Source: Trichostrongylus colubriformis (Eukaryota > Nematoda > Chromadorea > Rhabditida > Trichostrongylidae). From it: 64,000 nt of DNA. This document shows positions 37,501-46,281 of the stretch, in pieces; position 1 is the stretch's first letter, and the number at the start of each line of letters is the position of its first letter. The notes under the pieces are model-generated. The model was not told the origin of the DNA and searched no databases. It worked only from the letters and a program-made list of their open reading frames with translations. The stretch covers positions 30,749,686 through 30,813,685 of the forward strand of contig OZ022261.1 in assembly GCA_963978905.1 (NCBI GenBank), in the 5' to 3' direction. A program made the position numbers and the translations under genes.

Positions 37501-37902
37501 TCCGCCCGTCTGCACACTATCCCTGGCTAGTGACGCGGAGGGGCGCGAAGGAGAAGGGGGTTTTCAGCTGCCACTATCTCGATTTTTGGCCATTTTTTTT
37601 GCTCGACTGTCACACTGTTGAGCACCCTAGATTTACCTATGATAACATGAAAATAAACAATCTTTCTAAAGCAGGGAGTCATCACAGAAATGTTTCCAAA
37701 GTCCTTTCGGCCACGATCTACGTGGCTTTCTCTCAATCTACTTCCAAGAGAGCAAGAACTATTATCGTTCCTCAAAATATCACTTCGAATTCAGGTAGTA
37801 CGCGCTGGAGGAGGAGGAGGTGTCAGTCCAACTGGATGGAAACCGTGGTCTTCATCGAATGCCGCATTATCGGGAAAGCAGCAGTTTCTAAGCGCTGACT
37901 GA
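16570..37902 (+). CDS. Type I membrane glycoprotein: C-type-lectin-like domain, mucin stalk, long cytoplasmic tail
   Basis: Exons: 16570-16609 (signal peptide MFHTALLLLLFITG), 17759-17946, about 18005-18138, about 18169-18300, 18574-18673, 19877-19973, 20582-21015, 21552-21723, 21787-21836, 22656-22733, 23255-23353, 28110-28335, 31832-31971, 32156-32329, 34481-34671, 37688-37902; about 820 residues. Exons 2-5 form a Cys-rich C-type-lectin-like fold (HCWEVLPRDSSTWTDADETC, later AVVC, GPC, VLCDR). The stalk (exons 6-7) is Thr/Ser-rich with NxT sites. Exon 8 has 12 successive Leu followed by CC, CCC and C residues, suiting palmitoylation. The tail is basic and Pro-rich, with an SH3-ligand-like PPLPAKPKR. 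Phases close at every junction except exon 2/3 and 28335/31832, where an exon is probably missing. Role inferred: cell-surface carbohydrate or ligand recognition with intracellular coupling. No precise orthologue recognised. Confidence 0.7.
17030..17520. repeat. MITE family A copy with large interior (intron 1 of lectin gene)
   Basis: GCCTTATGTCGAAAAATCG at about 17043 is inverted at about 17418-17441 (CGATTTTTTGACATAAGG). A second terminus of the same family (TTTCTGTCCCAATGAC) ends near 17515. An internal hairpin GAACCATGACGCA / TGCATCATGGTTC sits at 17258-17287. The open frames on both strands inside it are probably not genes. Confidence 0.55.
18356..18470. repeat. AGAATAGAGA-type minisatellite
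   Basis: Imperfect repeats of AGAATAGAGA/AGAGTAGAAT fill most of this stretch in an intron of the lectin-like gene. Nothing suggests coding use. Confidence 0.85.
18700..19870. other. Intron of lectin gene, poly-G tract inside
   Basis: No exon sense apart from the flanking exons. A run of about 16 G sits at 19435-19450. The other frames have no splice support. Confidence 0.5.
21088..21222. repeat. MITE family B copy
   Basis: The ends CCCCAGGACACTCGAATTGG and its inverse near 21205 (CCAACTCGAGTGTCC) flank a GC-rich, self-complementary core (GGCCCCA...TGGGGCC). The same termini recur at 27128-27262 and, as a single end, near 39200. It is intronic to the lectin gene. Confidence 0.65.
23961..24000 (-). 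ncRNA. Hammerhead-like core in left Penelope flank
   Basis: Read on the minus strand: CTGAAGA, a perfect GGCG-TTAAA-CGCC hairpin, then GGAAAA. CUGANGA, a stem, then GAAA is the conserved hammerhead core, and Penelope-like elements are known to carry such ribozymes. I cannot close stem I convincingly, so activity is unproven. Confidence 0.4.
24073..25006 (+). pseudogene. Penelope-like RT remnant and GIY-YIG endonuclease, frameshifted
   Basis: Starting at 24085, KRYIDDVFIIGS is the catalytic YIDD motif of the reverse transcriptase; everything upstream of it is missing. A typical linker follows in shifted frames (VHARSCHPTFIKANIVEN at about 24294). The C-terminal endonuclease is intact in frame at 24657-25006: YPIECQGCGQKYAGETKRPL carries the GIY-YIG core with its Cys pair. 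At least two frameshifts separate RT from endonuclease. The element cannot make a complete protein. PLE proteins prime reverse transcription on nicked DNA. Confidence 0.85.
25187..25225 (+). ncRNA. Hammerhead-like core in right Penelope flank
   Basis: CTGAAGA at 25193-25199, a GGCA-TTAAA-CGCC stem-loop with one mismatch, then GAAA at 25214. It is the inverted counterpart of the left-flank motif. The mismatch in stem II makes this copy the weaker one. Confidence 0.35.
26305..27724 (-). CDS. Small secreted protein nested antisense in the lectin gene
   Basis: Three minus-strand exons. Exon 1 starts at 27724 with a signal peptide (MELFMTDTLWFFAFLLVFST) and stays open to about 27500; its donor is uncertain. 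Exon 2 is 26585-26716 (acceptor CCCTTGCAG, donor CTA/GTCAGT), 44 codons, with IAVPFDISSKIEFQTTF. Exon 3 is 26305-26400 (acceptor ACCTTCAG), ending VVIEVVGRLGY and stop. The exon 2/3 junction is phase 0 on both sides. The product would be about 120-145 residues, rich in beta-forming residues. I do not recognise the family. It lies wholly inside an intron of the plus-strand lectin gene. A family B MITE lies in its own first intron. Confidence 0.55.
27128..27262. repeat. MITE family B copy
   Basis: GGGACACTCGAATTGGGCC at the left and CCAATTAGAGTGTCCTGTC at the right are inverted copies of the family B termini described at 21.1 kb. Confidence 0.6.
28555..29010 (+). repeat. Dispersed repeat family R2, copy 2
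   Basis: Collinear with 3930-4340 over the blocks GAAGCGATAATCGG, GAGACGGGCCGCGGGCCAAC and AGTGGAGTGGCCATTCCC. It continues to CTACGTCTGTTCTACCGTAGG. It is intronic to the lectin gene. Confidence 0.75.
29011..30420. other. Lectin-gene intron, no exon identified
   Basis: One exon is probably missing between 28335 (phase 2) and 31832 (phase 0), and I could not find it. A short GATATCTATCCAT repeat lies at 29400-29470. Other frames lack splice support. Confidence 0.35.
30421..31330 (-). repeat. Dispersed repeat R4, copy 2
   Basis: The reverse complement matches 50770-51640 over most of its length: GGTTCCCGCCAAGTCAAG, GAGCGGTCA.TCTGTCAAC and CCACGTTCTGCCGTGGTCCG on the other arm. The antisense frame 30936-31298 comes from this repeat. 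It may be the tail of a retroelement; no enzyme motif is visible. Confidence 0.6.
33200..33660 (+). repeat. Dispersed repeat R3, copy 1
   Basis: Direct counterpart of 38190-38620. Shared blocks are CAGCGATAAGCACT, AAAGGGTATTTCAT, AATGTAAAATGAATAT and CGTACTGAAGTGGCTG. G-rich runs at 33570-33580 and 33637-33648 belong to it. It is intronic to the lectin gene. Confidence 0.65.
33955..34045. repeat. Fragment of MITE family A
   Basis: GGCGCGCGCTATGCGCGCC (a hairpin), then GGATGGGTCCTCAAGCGG, resembles the interior of the copies at 35.2 and 50.2 kb. The termini are missing. Confidence 0.45.
34740..34845. repeat. Repeat with near-palindromic TGTCGGTCAACGTTGTCCGACA core
   Basis: Its inverted copy is at about 41770-41880. 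Both contain the near-palindrome and, next to it, TGGAACGATGTC or its diverged form. Function unknown. Confidence 0.5.
35190..35455. repeat. MITE family A copy with a perfect 39-bp internal palindrome
   Basis: The termini are GGGACAGGAAAACCGC (left) and AATTTTCTGTCCTAATGGC (right). Inside, 35244-35282 and 35299-35337 are perfect inverted copies (39 bp) around a 16-bp loop. Confidence 0.7.
35468..35545. repeat. Short Tc1-like hairpin element
   Basis: ATACCAAAAGTATATGGACACT is inverted, with mismatches, as AGTGTCCAAATACTTCTGGTAT. The whole unit is about 75 bp and consists of little more than two terminal repeats. Confidence 0.6.
36090..36334 (+). other. Open frame in lectin-gene intron, doubtful
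   Basis: An 80-codon frame (MSNASEFRQVYFRIVAFSEN) in the intron 34672-37687. It does not fit the phase of the flanking exons, which already join in phase. Probably chance, or a small separate gene. Confidence 0.15.
36924..36941. repeat. Poly-C tract
   Basis: A run of about 16 C in the last intron of the lectin gene. Likely a length-variable site. Confidence 0.8.
37440..37630 (+). repeat. Dispersed repeat R1, partial copy
   Basis: GGTGAGGGAGGGACAACGTT, CGCCCGTCTGCA and CTAGTGACGC match the fuller copy at 43560-43900. It lies directly before the last exon of the lectin gene. Confidence 0.6.
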
Positions 37903-38189
37903 GATGATCCTTCGAGTGAAACTGATCGATTATGTGTTGTGTTGCGAGGATCTTTGATGTGATATATTTCACAAAAAAGTATGTTAGATAATCATGTACG
38001 TGTCATGTACCACATAATATCACTGGTTTACGGTCAGTACATATTCGTGCTTTTCTTTATAGAGAAGAGAGAATTCTGTATGATTTTTGATAGAGTAAAT
38101 ACTGCACTATTTTTACTAGAAACAGTGGCTTAGACCTGAATAGGAGAGATCAATTTTTGGCGAGATTTGTGTTACCATCTCAGGTAATT

Positions 38190-38620
38190 CTGGATGCAGT
38201 GCGAGGGGAGTCACGGCCAGGGTGCACCGAAATTCTAGGATTGCTCGTGAGGGGGGGGGGCATTTCTGACCTGACAGGAGGAGGGGGCCGTACTTGCAGA
38301 GAACAGCGATAAGCACTGGAATCTGAACTATCTATAAGCAGTTGAGAAAAGAAGGGTATTTCATAGCGAACCCGTTCGAGGAAATGTAAAATGAATATTC
38401 TTTGTTTCAGGTAAGAATACATAGCAATAGTACAAATGCAACTATTCAATCTGACGATAGTTACTATTGAAAAAGTCAAAGAAGGAAGGGGGCTCGTATC
38501 CTGTCTCCATAACAAGGGAGGGGGGAGAGGGTCGTACTGAAGTGGCTGATTTCCTCGACACCTAGGAGAGCCCTGGTCACGGCGCATTCATGCACTATTC
38601 CCTTCCTAGTGCAGTGCGTC
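38190..38620 (+). repeat. Dispersed repeat R3, copy 2
   Basis: Direct counterpart of 33200-33660. See that entry for the shared blocks. Confidence 0.65.
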
Positions 38621-40494
38621 TCACGGAGATTGAAGGGAAATGAATCAAATGCTAGTGTCTTGGAAAGATGTTTTCATCCAACCTCACCAAGTAGAAAACA
38701 ATAAGATAATGGATAAGTTTCTAGAAAATTTTCTCAGACATACAGAAAATAACAATTTTTTTAAGAATAGCATTGACATTTATACAAGCTATTCTTCCAG
38801 ATCGCATCGCATACCTTGCTTTATTATCGACAATTGTGGCTGGAGCAGTAACTAAGACCTTGTGGCGCTGTTGTGAACTGATGTGCAACAAATTTTTCTT
38901 CGAATCAGTCTTTTCCATACGGGGCATATAAATCCATGTAGAAATTTCAGCTTCCTGTCTCGTCTTTTTGTCAGATAGACTAGTTCGTCTTGTCTCAAAA
39001 GCAATGAAATCGCCAAAGCAACGGGTCTACCTGATACTGATTTTTACATGCATTCCTGTTAATTTTTGCTGCTTCCCTGATCTCTTGTCACTTCTAAAAT
39101 TAAATGGTCCACAAGATTAGGTAAGTCACGCTCTCTAGCACTCGGCCTATTCCAACAAGGCACTTGAAGCACGAGGTGACGAAATTCTCGTGGCCCTGTG
39201 GCGCGATTCGAGTGTCCTGTTGCACACCTCTAGTTTCACTGTACAAAAGCCTGAATTAAGCTATAAGTATAAGTTGATTAGCATTTGGTTTATTTATTTC
39301 CTTTACTCCACACGTTTGCTTTTATGGTAGCATATGTTGCTGCTTGTAGTTAGCTGTCTCGGCCATCCGTGATCAGGCTGACAGAGCCACATGTCACACA
39401 CCACCATAAGAATGTCATTCCCAGGATCACCACCAGTAGGACACCAGTGGGATGTATATGCCAGCTTTTGGCGTTGAAACGCCCTCCAACGACCTTCCAG
39501 CGAAGACGTAGAGAGTGCTTCTTCCGTAGCGGACACAGAGTGTGCTATCGTAGTTCACTTTGTTCGTATTTATTCCCTTGTAGCGACAGGAAGGAGCTAC
39601 GCTCAAAATTGTCAGTAGACGTCTTAGAAATCGTTCCTGCTCATATTCACTACTGACCTTTTCTTTTTATTATTTATTATGTGCGAGCTGAGGTCGGGAG
39701 TAATCAGAGTCGTGAACGATATGAACGAACAAATGAATGAAATACAATTTGATATCAAATCTTTGCTTTAACTGCCTCCTTTTGGAGGGATGTAATGTAA
39801 AACTGAATAAATGTAACGCGATAACTACCTGCTTCCCTTCCAACCATTGGTCCCTATCGAATACCGTGCCCGGCATCCTGAAGCGGTTAATGCATACGGC
39901 GATACCTCACTTCAGCCTTGCCCCCTCCCTCCATCCCACCGAGATGCACCCAAGCAGACTGCAGAAAAGAGCGCAGTGTTCGCTTTTCAATGTGAGTTTA
40001 GCCACAGAACAATTCTTTGAAATTGCCGATTCATTTACAGAGAATTTCAATTCTGGAGTCAATAGTTCTGACTTGAAATCAGGCTTTTACCGCCGTAAAA
40101 CCTATTCTTCATTATCTTGCCAATGTCTTTTTGCCAATGAAGGATAGCAAAATAAAGTTTTTAGTCACTCATCTGCTGACTTGTCTGGTTGGTATGACAT
40201 CCAAACTTTTCACAATGTCTGGGGACCATAACAATTGGGTAGTCTGCCAATTGTGTGGGGTTGAAATGGGTAGAAAAAACTCATCGCAGCGCATGAAAAC
40301 CTCAAATTCGCTTTCCACCCAAGGATATTATCCTATGGAATGGAGCTTGTGAGTGAGTGGTTACAAGATTCGTATCTCCCAATCCAGACCTCTAGAGGAG
40401 CAAGACACTGTAGAATAAAAAATGGGATTAAAAGCGAGTACAGCATAAGTAGCGGTAAGTATAAGTAGCCGAGATCACCTCACACACACTCTTA
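38621..40494. other. No gene recognised
   Basis: Several frames of 60-136 codons are open (for example 39737-40147, +) but lack exon borders, biased composition or known motifs. A single MITE family B end (CGATTCGAGTGTCCTG) lies near 39207. Confidence 0.35.
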
Positions 40495-41400
40495 CGTGTT
40501 CTAATGAATATGGCAATTAATAATTGATGAAGTTCGAGAGCAGTAAAACCATAAGAAAGTTTGGAAGTCTCGCAAGACTCATGCTCCAACCTAATATCTA
40601 GGGTAACTACTCAGTTTTACTGAGGGCGTCTTTGCTGCGCATGAAGCTGTTCCCCCTCGCCCAGTTCACCTAAAAACACTTGTAATTAGTTACGGGTCTA
40701 GAGATGGGGTTTCTAAAGTAAATTCGCTACAATACAACGAGTCCACCTCATATACATACAGTAGCGGTCGAAAAAAATGCGGTTTTGGACCCTAACCCTA
40801 GCTTTGGTCGACGTTTACATTTCTCAATCAAGTTTTTCGGTGTTTTGAAGGCAAGTGGTACTCAATGAAGCAAAGCATACAGCAGAGTGGGGTGCAGGGT
40901 AAAGGGTGAAAATTTATTAACGTGAAAACTTTGAGAATGACCAACTACGTGCCTCCGTGCTGTTAAGTGCTCCCATGATTCTAAATGACGTCTAACAAAG
41001 TTCTAGCCTGATCCCGTGTCACTTTGTGCACACTTGCTAGTCTCAATAACTTTTAAGCTTTTCATTGCTAATTGAATCTTTTGAAAGGTTTGGTCATTTT
41101 CAGAATCTTCAGTTAAATAAATTATTCAATTTTCTTGTCTGCATCCTATTCAGCTGAGATACTTTGCTTCACTGAGTGCCAATTTCCATTAAAACACAAA
41201 AAAAATTGAATGAAAAAGGTAAACGTCGATCGAAGCCTAACGGAACCCAAAACCGCGTACATTTTTGAACGCTACTGTACATTTCGAGAAAATCGTCGGA
41301 GCATGGACTACTTCACTTTGGTAATAAGTAATTGATAAAGTTCGAGAGCAGTGAAATCACGAGAACTTTTGGAAGTGTTGCAAGACTTGCGCCCAAATTT
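40495..41400. repeat. ~85-bp direct repeats flanking the 40.8-kb MITE
   Basis: About 40515-40600 and 41325-41395 share AATTGATGAAGTTCGAGAGC (or AATTGATAAAGTTCGAGAGC) and CGCAAGACT or TGCAAGACT nearby. They lie on both sides of the MITE and are far too long for its target duplication. Confidence 0.6.
40759..41277. repeat. Tc1/mariner-type MITE, 519 bp
   Basis: CAGTAGCGGTCGAAAAAAAT at the left and its inverse (TTTTTGAACGCTACTG) at the right lie between TA dinucleotides at 40757-40758 and 41278-41279. Inverted similarity extends about 75 bp (GGTCGACGTTTACATTT against AGGTAAACGTCGATC). There is no transposase frame. Confidence 0.8.
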
Positions 41401-41769
41401 GTAGACATCTATGAACAGTAGGCTTGGAATTTATTAAGAGCCAGAAGGAATAAATTGTTATCAGTGAATGTATATGGGATTTCATCCAGTTTCTTGATAT
41501 CTTCCCTAAAATGTACGAGAACCTTCCGAAGAGGTCGTTACGGAAGACGGGTCTATCCAAATGAACTTGATAGTTGCCAACATGAGCTTTTCTATCGACC
41601 TTCCCTTTTCAGCATTTTCAATGGTTTTTTTGTGCAATTTTAAGGTGTTTCTTGATCTGATAGCTGATACGTTACAACCAAAACAAAAAGTTATGATTAA
41701 GGTCGAGGGTAAAGTGAGAGTGCTGAAACCTCAAAATAATCATTGAAAAAATTACAGTTTTTTATTCCG

Positions 41770-41885
41770 CTAACTTCCAGTGCTGACGTTCAGCACTGAA
41801 CGACATTGTTCCACGAGACAGAAAGGCTGTCGGACAACGTTGACCGACATCGTCGTCAATTTGTCAAGTATAAAGTATTTATATG
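41770..41885. repeat. Inverted copy of the 34.74-kb repeat
   Basis: Contains TGTCGGACAACGTTGACCGACA and, upstream, CATTGTTCCACGAGACAG, matching the 34.74 kb copy in reverse complement. Confidence 0.5.
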
Positions 41886-43140
41886 TAGAGTTCAGGAGGT
41901 GACTTCAGTTCGCATCCTGCATCATGCTCCGCCCATCGCATCCAAATAACTTTCGGTTCAGTCGGGTGTCTGCTTTGCGTTGAAACCTTGAACACATGTT
42001 CTTCTCTTACACGATCGTTTTATTTGACTTCACTTTATGTTTTTTCAAAAATAACGACATCTGCCAATTCATGCAATCCGATCCTGGATTGATATTGCTC
42101 TCCACCTTGATGAAATCTTAGAAAAAACTTACATTTGCGAATACCCTTAATGCGGTAGAAAACTGAAACGATTTTAGATGTTTCTCCTCACACGCTGTAG
42201 AGCAAACTTTTCAAATGACATTTCTAGAAAAAAGTGCTTTCTCGAGTAATGGTAATAGTAATGGTACTGGGACCCTGCTGTGATTTCCCATAGCGAAAAG
42301 CCTCTTTTGAAATTTTTTTTGCATTTCGGAAGGGCACACAAAGCAAGCGCAAATAAGATTGGCACCACTGAAATTTCCATTGGCAAGTACAACTCGAGCA
42401 CTTCTTATTTGATGCACCATATCTTTCACTAGTGAAATTATTTATTATAATTTGACTTCATTTGCCCTTACAAGTAGCAAAAAATCAGAATACTATAAAG
42501 TATTATCATTGACAACGAAATATTGAGAGGAAGCTATCCCAACAGGAATCTTCTACTATTAATATTGTCAAGAGAGCGAACACCACAAGCTTCTACAATT
42601 GAAATATCAAGAATAATCATTAATTGTCGATATTATCAGGGAACAGTTATACCCAAGCTTTCACATTGGAGCATCAAGAGTTATTTCCAACTACACGCTA
42701 GAAATGCGTAAACGCAATTCAAATATCTTCCGTTTTACGTACTGTTGATGTTGCAAAATACATATGTGACAAGGGGGGTTCACCACGTTTGCCTGGCCAT
42801 CCTCGATGAGGCGCAGATCGCTCTATGCGTCTTGAGACGCTGAACTCATATCTGCTTTTCGAAATTTGCGGAACGACTCTACGCAATGCTACTACTTGGA
42901 AGGTGCAGACGCCCGTAGCGCTAAGCCAGACGATTTCGCGCGGAAACGTGTGTTGTCTCATATTCAGCAGATCGAATTACTCTTATAAATAAGTTTTTAG
43001 CCTAATCAAGATTTTGACCAAATTTTCAAAGGATCCCAGGGTCAAGTATGGTGGCCAAAGAGTAAATGTTCTTTACATTTTCTACATGGAAGAGCTACCA
43101 ACTGTAGTAAAAATAATCGAAGCATACCTAACACAGGTGC
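41886..43140. other. No gene recognised
   Basis: Antisense frames at 42174-42429 and 42719-42961 are open but unsupported by splice sites or motifs. The stretch 42830-42900 weakly resembles the arms of the large inverted repeat at 55.6-56.8 kb (AACTCATATCTGCTTTTCGAAATTTGCGGAACGA in part). Confidence 0.35.
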
Positions 43141-43410
43141 TCATGGCATCAAGCGCCGACAAGCATTTTCTTGGCGAGGGATAACAGATCCTCCTTTTTT
43201 GGACGTGTTACCATCAAATTACCCAGGCAGGGATCCTTTTGAATTCCGAATTACGGTAAAGACTTTGACCAAGATAAGAAAAAAAACTTGTCTGATGAGA
43301 CTATTCGATCTTCTAAACATGAAAATATCATTGGTTCCTCACGAAAACGTCTCACTCGCGCCTTACGGACGCCTGCACTTACTATGTGATAAAATAGCTC
43401 ATTCAGAAAA
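43141..43410 (+). pseudogene. Possible coding exon with a frameshift
   Basis: After the acceptor ACACAG at 43136, a frame reads AHGIKRRQAFSWRGITDPP and continues NYPGRDPFEFRI to about 43258. Good coding composition then continues in another frame (FDQDKKKNLSDETIRSS, then SRKRLTRALRTPALTM and stop). A one-base slip near 43262 would join the two. I recognise no family. Confidence 0.3.
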
Positions 43411-43559
43411 ACCATAACTTCGTTCGCGCAGGTTCCGCCAATTTGGAGAACAGATTTGAGTTGAGCGTCTCAGGATACTGAGAGATGTGCGCCTCGCTGA
43501 GGGCTTCAGGAGGGGTAAGTAGAAAGTGGGAACTCGGAATACATGTCACCTAAAACAAT

Positions 43560-43900
43560 CGTTCCACTCCTAAAGAGATTATGTGTCGCGAAACTCGCAT
43601 TGAAAAGCGCGGCTTGGGGTCTTATAACGATTCCACAGCACAGCGTGTCGTTCTGCAGCTCATCAGCAAAGCGAACTGCAGGCGAGGGCGGGACAACGTT
43701 CGCGGCCGGCTGGACCCTCCGCCCGTCTGCAGTCTTCCCCAGGCTAGTGACGCAGAGGCGCGCCAGACAGAAGGGGAGTTTTTCGGGTTCCTATTCCTCG
43801 GGTTTTTGGCCATTTTATTTCATTCTCTGTCTACTGATTTTTCTCCGTTTTATTTCCTTCTCTGTCTACTGTTACGTTGCTGGGTACCCCTACTTTCATA
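43560..43900 (+). repeat. Dispersed repeat R1, fullest copy
   Basis: Blocks: CGAAACTCGCATTGAAAAGC, GCGGCTTGGGGTCTTAT, CATCAGC, CGCCCGTCTGCAGTCT and TTTTTGGCCATTTTATTT. Further copies occur at 48410-48690 (+), 59060-59390 (-) and 61900-62215 (-), with partial ones at 3.1 and 37.5 kb. Confidence 0.8.
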
Positions 43901-44823
43901 TTCCACGATCTGCCAAATTTACCCCTTCCGTTGTCTTTGAGAATGGCTAGGCTGACCCAACCGAATTTCTCTAGCGAGATGAATTTAATGCACTCACAAA
44001 AATTGATTTTGACATTGTACATCATTCGAGTTGTGGACAGTCTAATTAAAGCACTATATTTTTCGGATTACATTACTATTACTCTGCCATACTCTACCAT
44101 TAGCGTCCGCATATTTACCACTGTTTTCGAGAAATTTCAACTTTCGATTCGGAACTCACATGACATTGTCATGTCAGACTTGATTGGAGCGGTTTCTTTG
44201 AACTGCTCATCCTTTTGTTTTTTTTTTCAATGGGCAAGTTATAAAAGCTCACTGGATTTCCGACACAAACTGTAGCTAGAAATCTTATCAACCTTCTGAA
44301 ACTGTATATCAGCAACTAGTAATGTATTCGCTTCAACCTAGCGTGAATTGAACAATGAATTCAGCTTGCGTTTATAGCACACTCCACGATAATCGGATGA
44401 GTTGACTTACCGTTTTAGATCAGCAGCTCCTTGGGCAGCTATCGGGGTTGCATCTTTTTTTTGTGTCATTACGGCCGTCACAGCACTACTCTGCCCGAAC
44501 CCGCTTCGACCACACCCATTTTACTCAGCTGAACAGTATGGGAGCTCAAGTGAGTGTGGTCGGAGTGGGTTTTAGCAGGTGTAGCACCGTGATTGCGCGT
44601 CATGGAGGTAAAAAAAGATGTTCCACATGGATAACTACCCAGGCGAGCTCTCATCGGAATATCTTGAGGCGAAATTCAAATAAAGACCCAGGCGAATTTC
44701 AAACGTCTCAACCCGAGATTTTGAGCGAAACAATTTTTACGAGACCTCATATTACCTAAGGGTAGAGTTACCAATGTTTTGATAATGAAGTGAGCTTTGT
44801 ATCAGAGCTCACTGGAACTATCA

Positions 44824-45041
44824 TGTTGGTGCGTAATTAATGCGGCTTTTTAATGCTGCATTTTTTTGTGGATGGAAATTAACGTTTTGACCACCACCAA
44901 ATGGAAAGCAGTCCCTTATTGGGATGGTGAAAACGTTGCCGTATAATATTTGAATACGTTTTTGCTGAATTTTATTTTCTTTTTGCTGAATAACAAAGAT
45001 TGTTGAAGAAAGTCGCATTAATTATGCACCAACCGAATACC
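44824..45041. repeat. Mariner-derived MITE (family F), copy 1
   Basis: Ends GTTGGTGCGTAATTAATGCG and, inverted, GCATTAATTATGCACCAACC. Its reverse complement aligns over the full length with 47971-48182. No coding capacity. Confidence 0.8.
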
Positions 45042-45182
45042 TAGTGGAAAAGGTAACAGAAATTCCAAAAATTTCTAGTTTTTGAATTTTTACATTTTTT
45101 GTGCAACGTAATGGACGTAACAACTGAAGTATAGTGTAACGAGGCTTGCTTTGGTGTGTGCATGAGGATTGTCCATCTAGGT

Positions 45183-45562
45183 CATGGCACACGCGCCAAA
45201 TACGCTGTTGGTACTTTTGTGGCTTATCCACGGGTTAGGAAGCGCGGTCTTCACCCTCTCATGTTACCTACCCTAGTTGGACATTCCTTACGCACACTCG
45301 TTTTTCTGATCGTCTATCGGCTTCTCTGGCAACGGCATCGTTGGTATCGTCATATTTTCAGCGCTACCCAGTATTTCGTGAAATAGACCCGATTATGAAC
45401 ACTGCAAATCCTGGATTAAAAATGGAATAAACCATTGCACATTTTACAAATGCCTCCATCAGCCTGGATGTTACACATTGACCATTAAACAGCTGCTAAT
45501 TCGACTGCTGGAAATGAGCGTTTTTTCAGCTATAGCTACAGTATTGCTTGGGAAGGAATGAG
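45183..45562 (+). CDS. Possible small secreted peptide gene
   Basis: An ATG at 45183 opens a 21-residue signal-peptide-like stretch ending HGLGSA, with a phase-0 donor GTCTTC. The acceptor ATTTTCAG at 45353-45360 leads to RYPVFREIDPIMNTANPG and a stop at 45429, giving a 43-residue product cleaved before RYPVF. A second reading of the same DNA (45396-45520) is Cys-rich (CKSWIKNGINHCTFYKC) and may be the true exon, followed by a small exon after TTTTTTCAG at 45530. The two readings exclude each other. No family recognised. Confidence 0.3.
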
Positions 45563-46281
45563 GTAATCAGATTTTGATGAATGTACATCATTGTTCTGCA
45601 ATCGCTTCAGTATTCACTGTTTCATCCCCTATTGCCACCCATCGTCCTTTACGTGATAAAAACCATCGGCCTGTCGTGGGAGGAGAAGCTTTCTTGGTTA
45701 AATAGACTCCTGCGGCTCCGCCTTTCTATAGAGCTGCAGTTCACACTACTCACAACGAGTGCGACTTTATCTCAGCTTCTGCTCAGTAAACCGTTGTCTT
45801 CTGAGTCTTTCTACTAGTATTACTTTCATCAGAACACCTGTATATGTAAGTAGTAGTAGCAGCGAATGAATCGACCCGTCGTAGATTCTTTTCCGCAGGA
45901 GAGCGCTACGTGGTGAATAGGCTCGGTAGTGTGCGCTTGTCGTGTGCGATACGGATCCGATGAGCTATTCAAAAATCCCAATTTATTGAAAATCCAGCGA
46001 ATTGGTTGAACTTGAAATTACATCACAGTAGAAGTGGTTCTGCCATTCTATATAGATACATTGAAAATGTATGCGTAGGAATGAGTTCGTTAACGTCCAC
46101 TATAACAGTCGTCGATCAGTTAGCTGTTTAGTGGAGCTGTAATGCGGCGTCCCGTGAGAAAACAACGATTGTGCAATAAATCTGCGATTCGTGTGAACCT
46201 GATCCCAAGTGACAGACGAAGACCATATGTACATAATCTTTACACGATATTACTGACATCGATTGCTGAGTCGATGTACTA

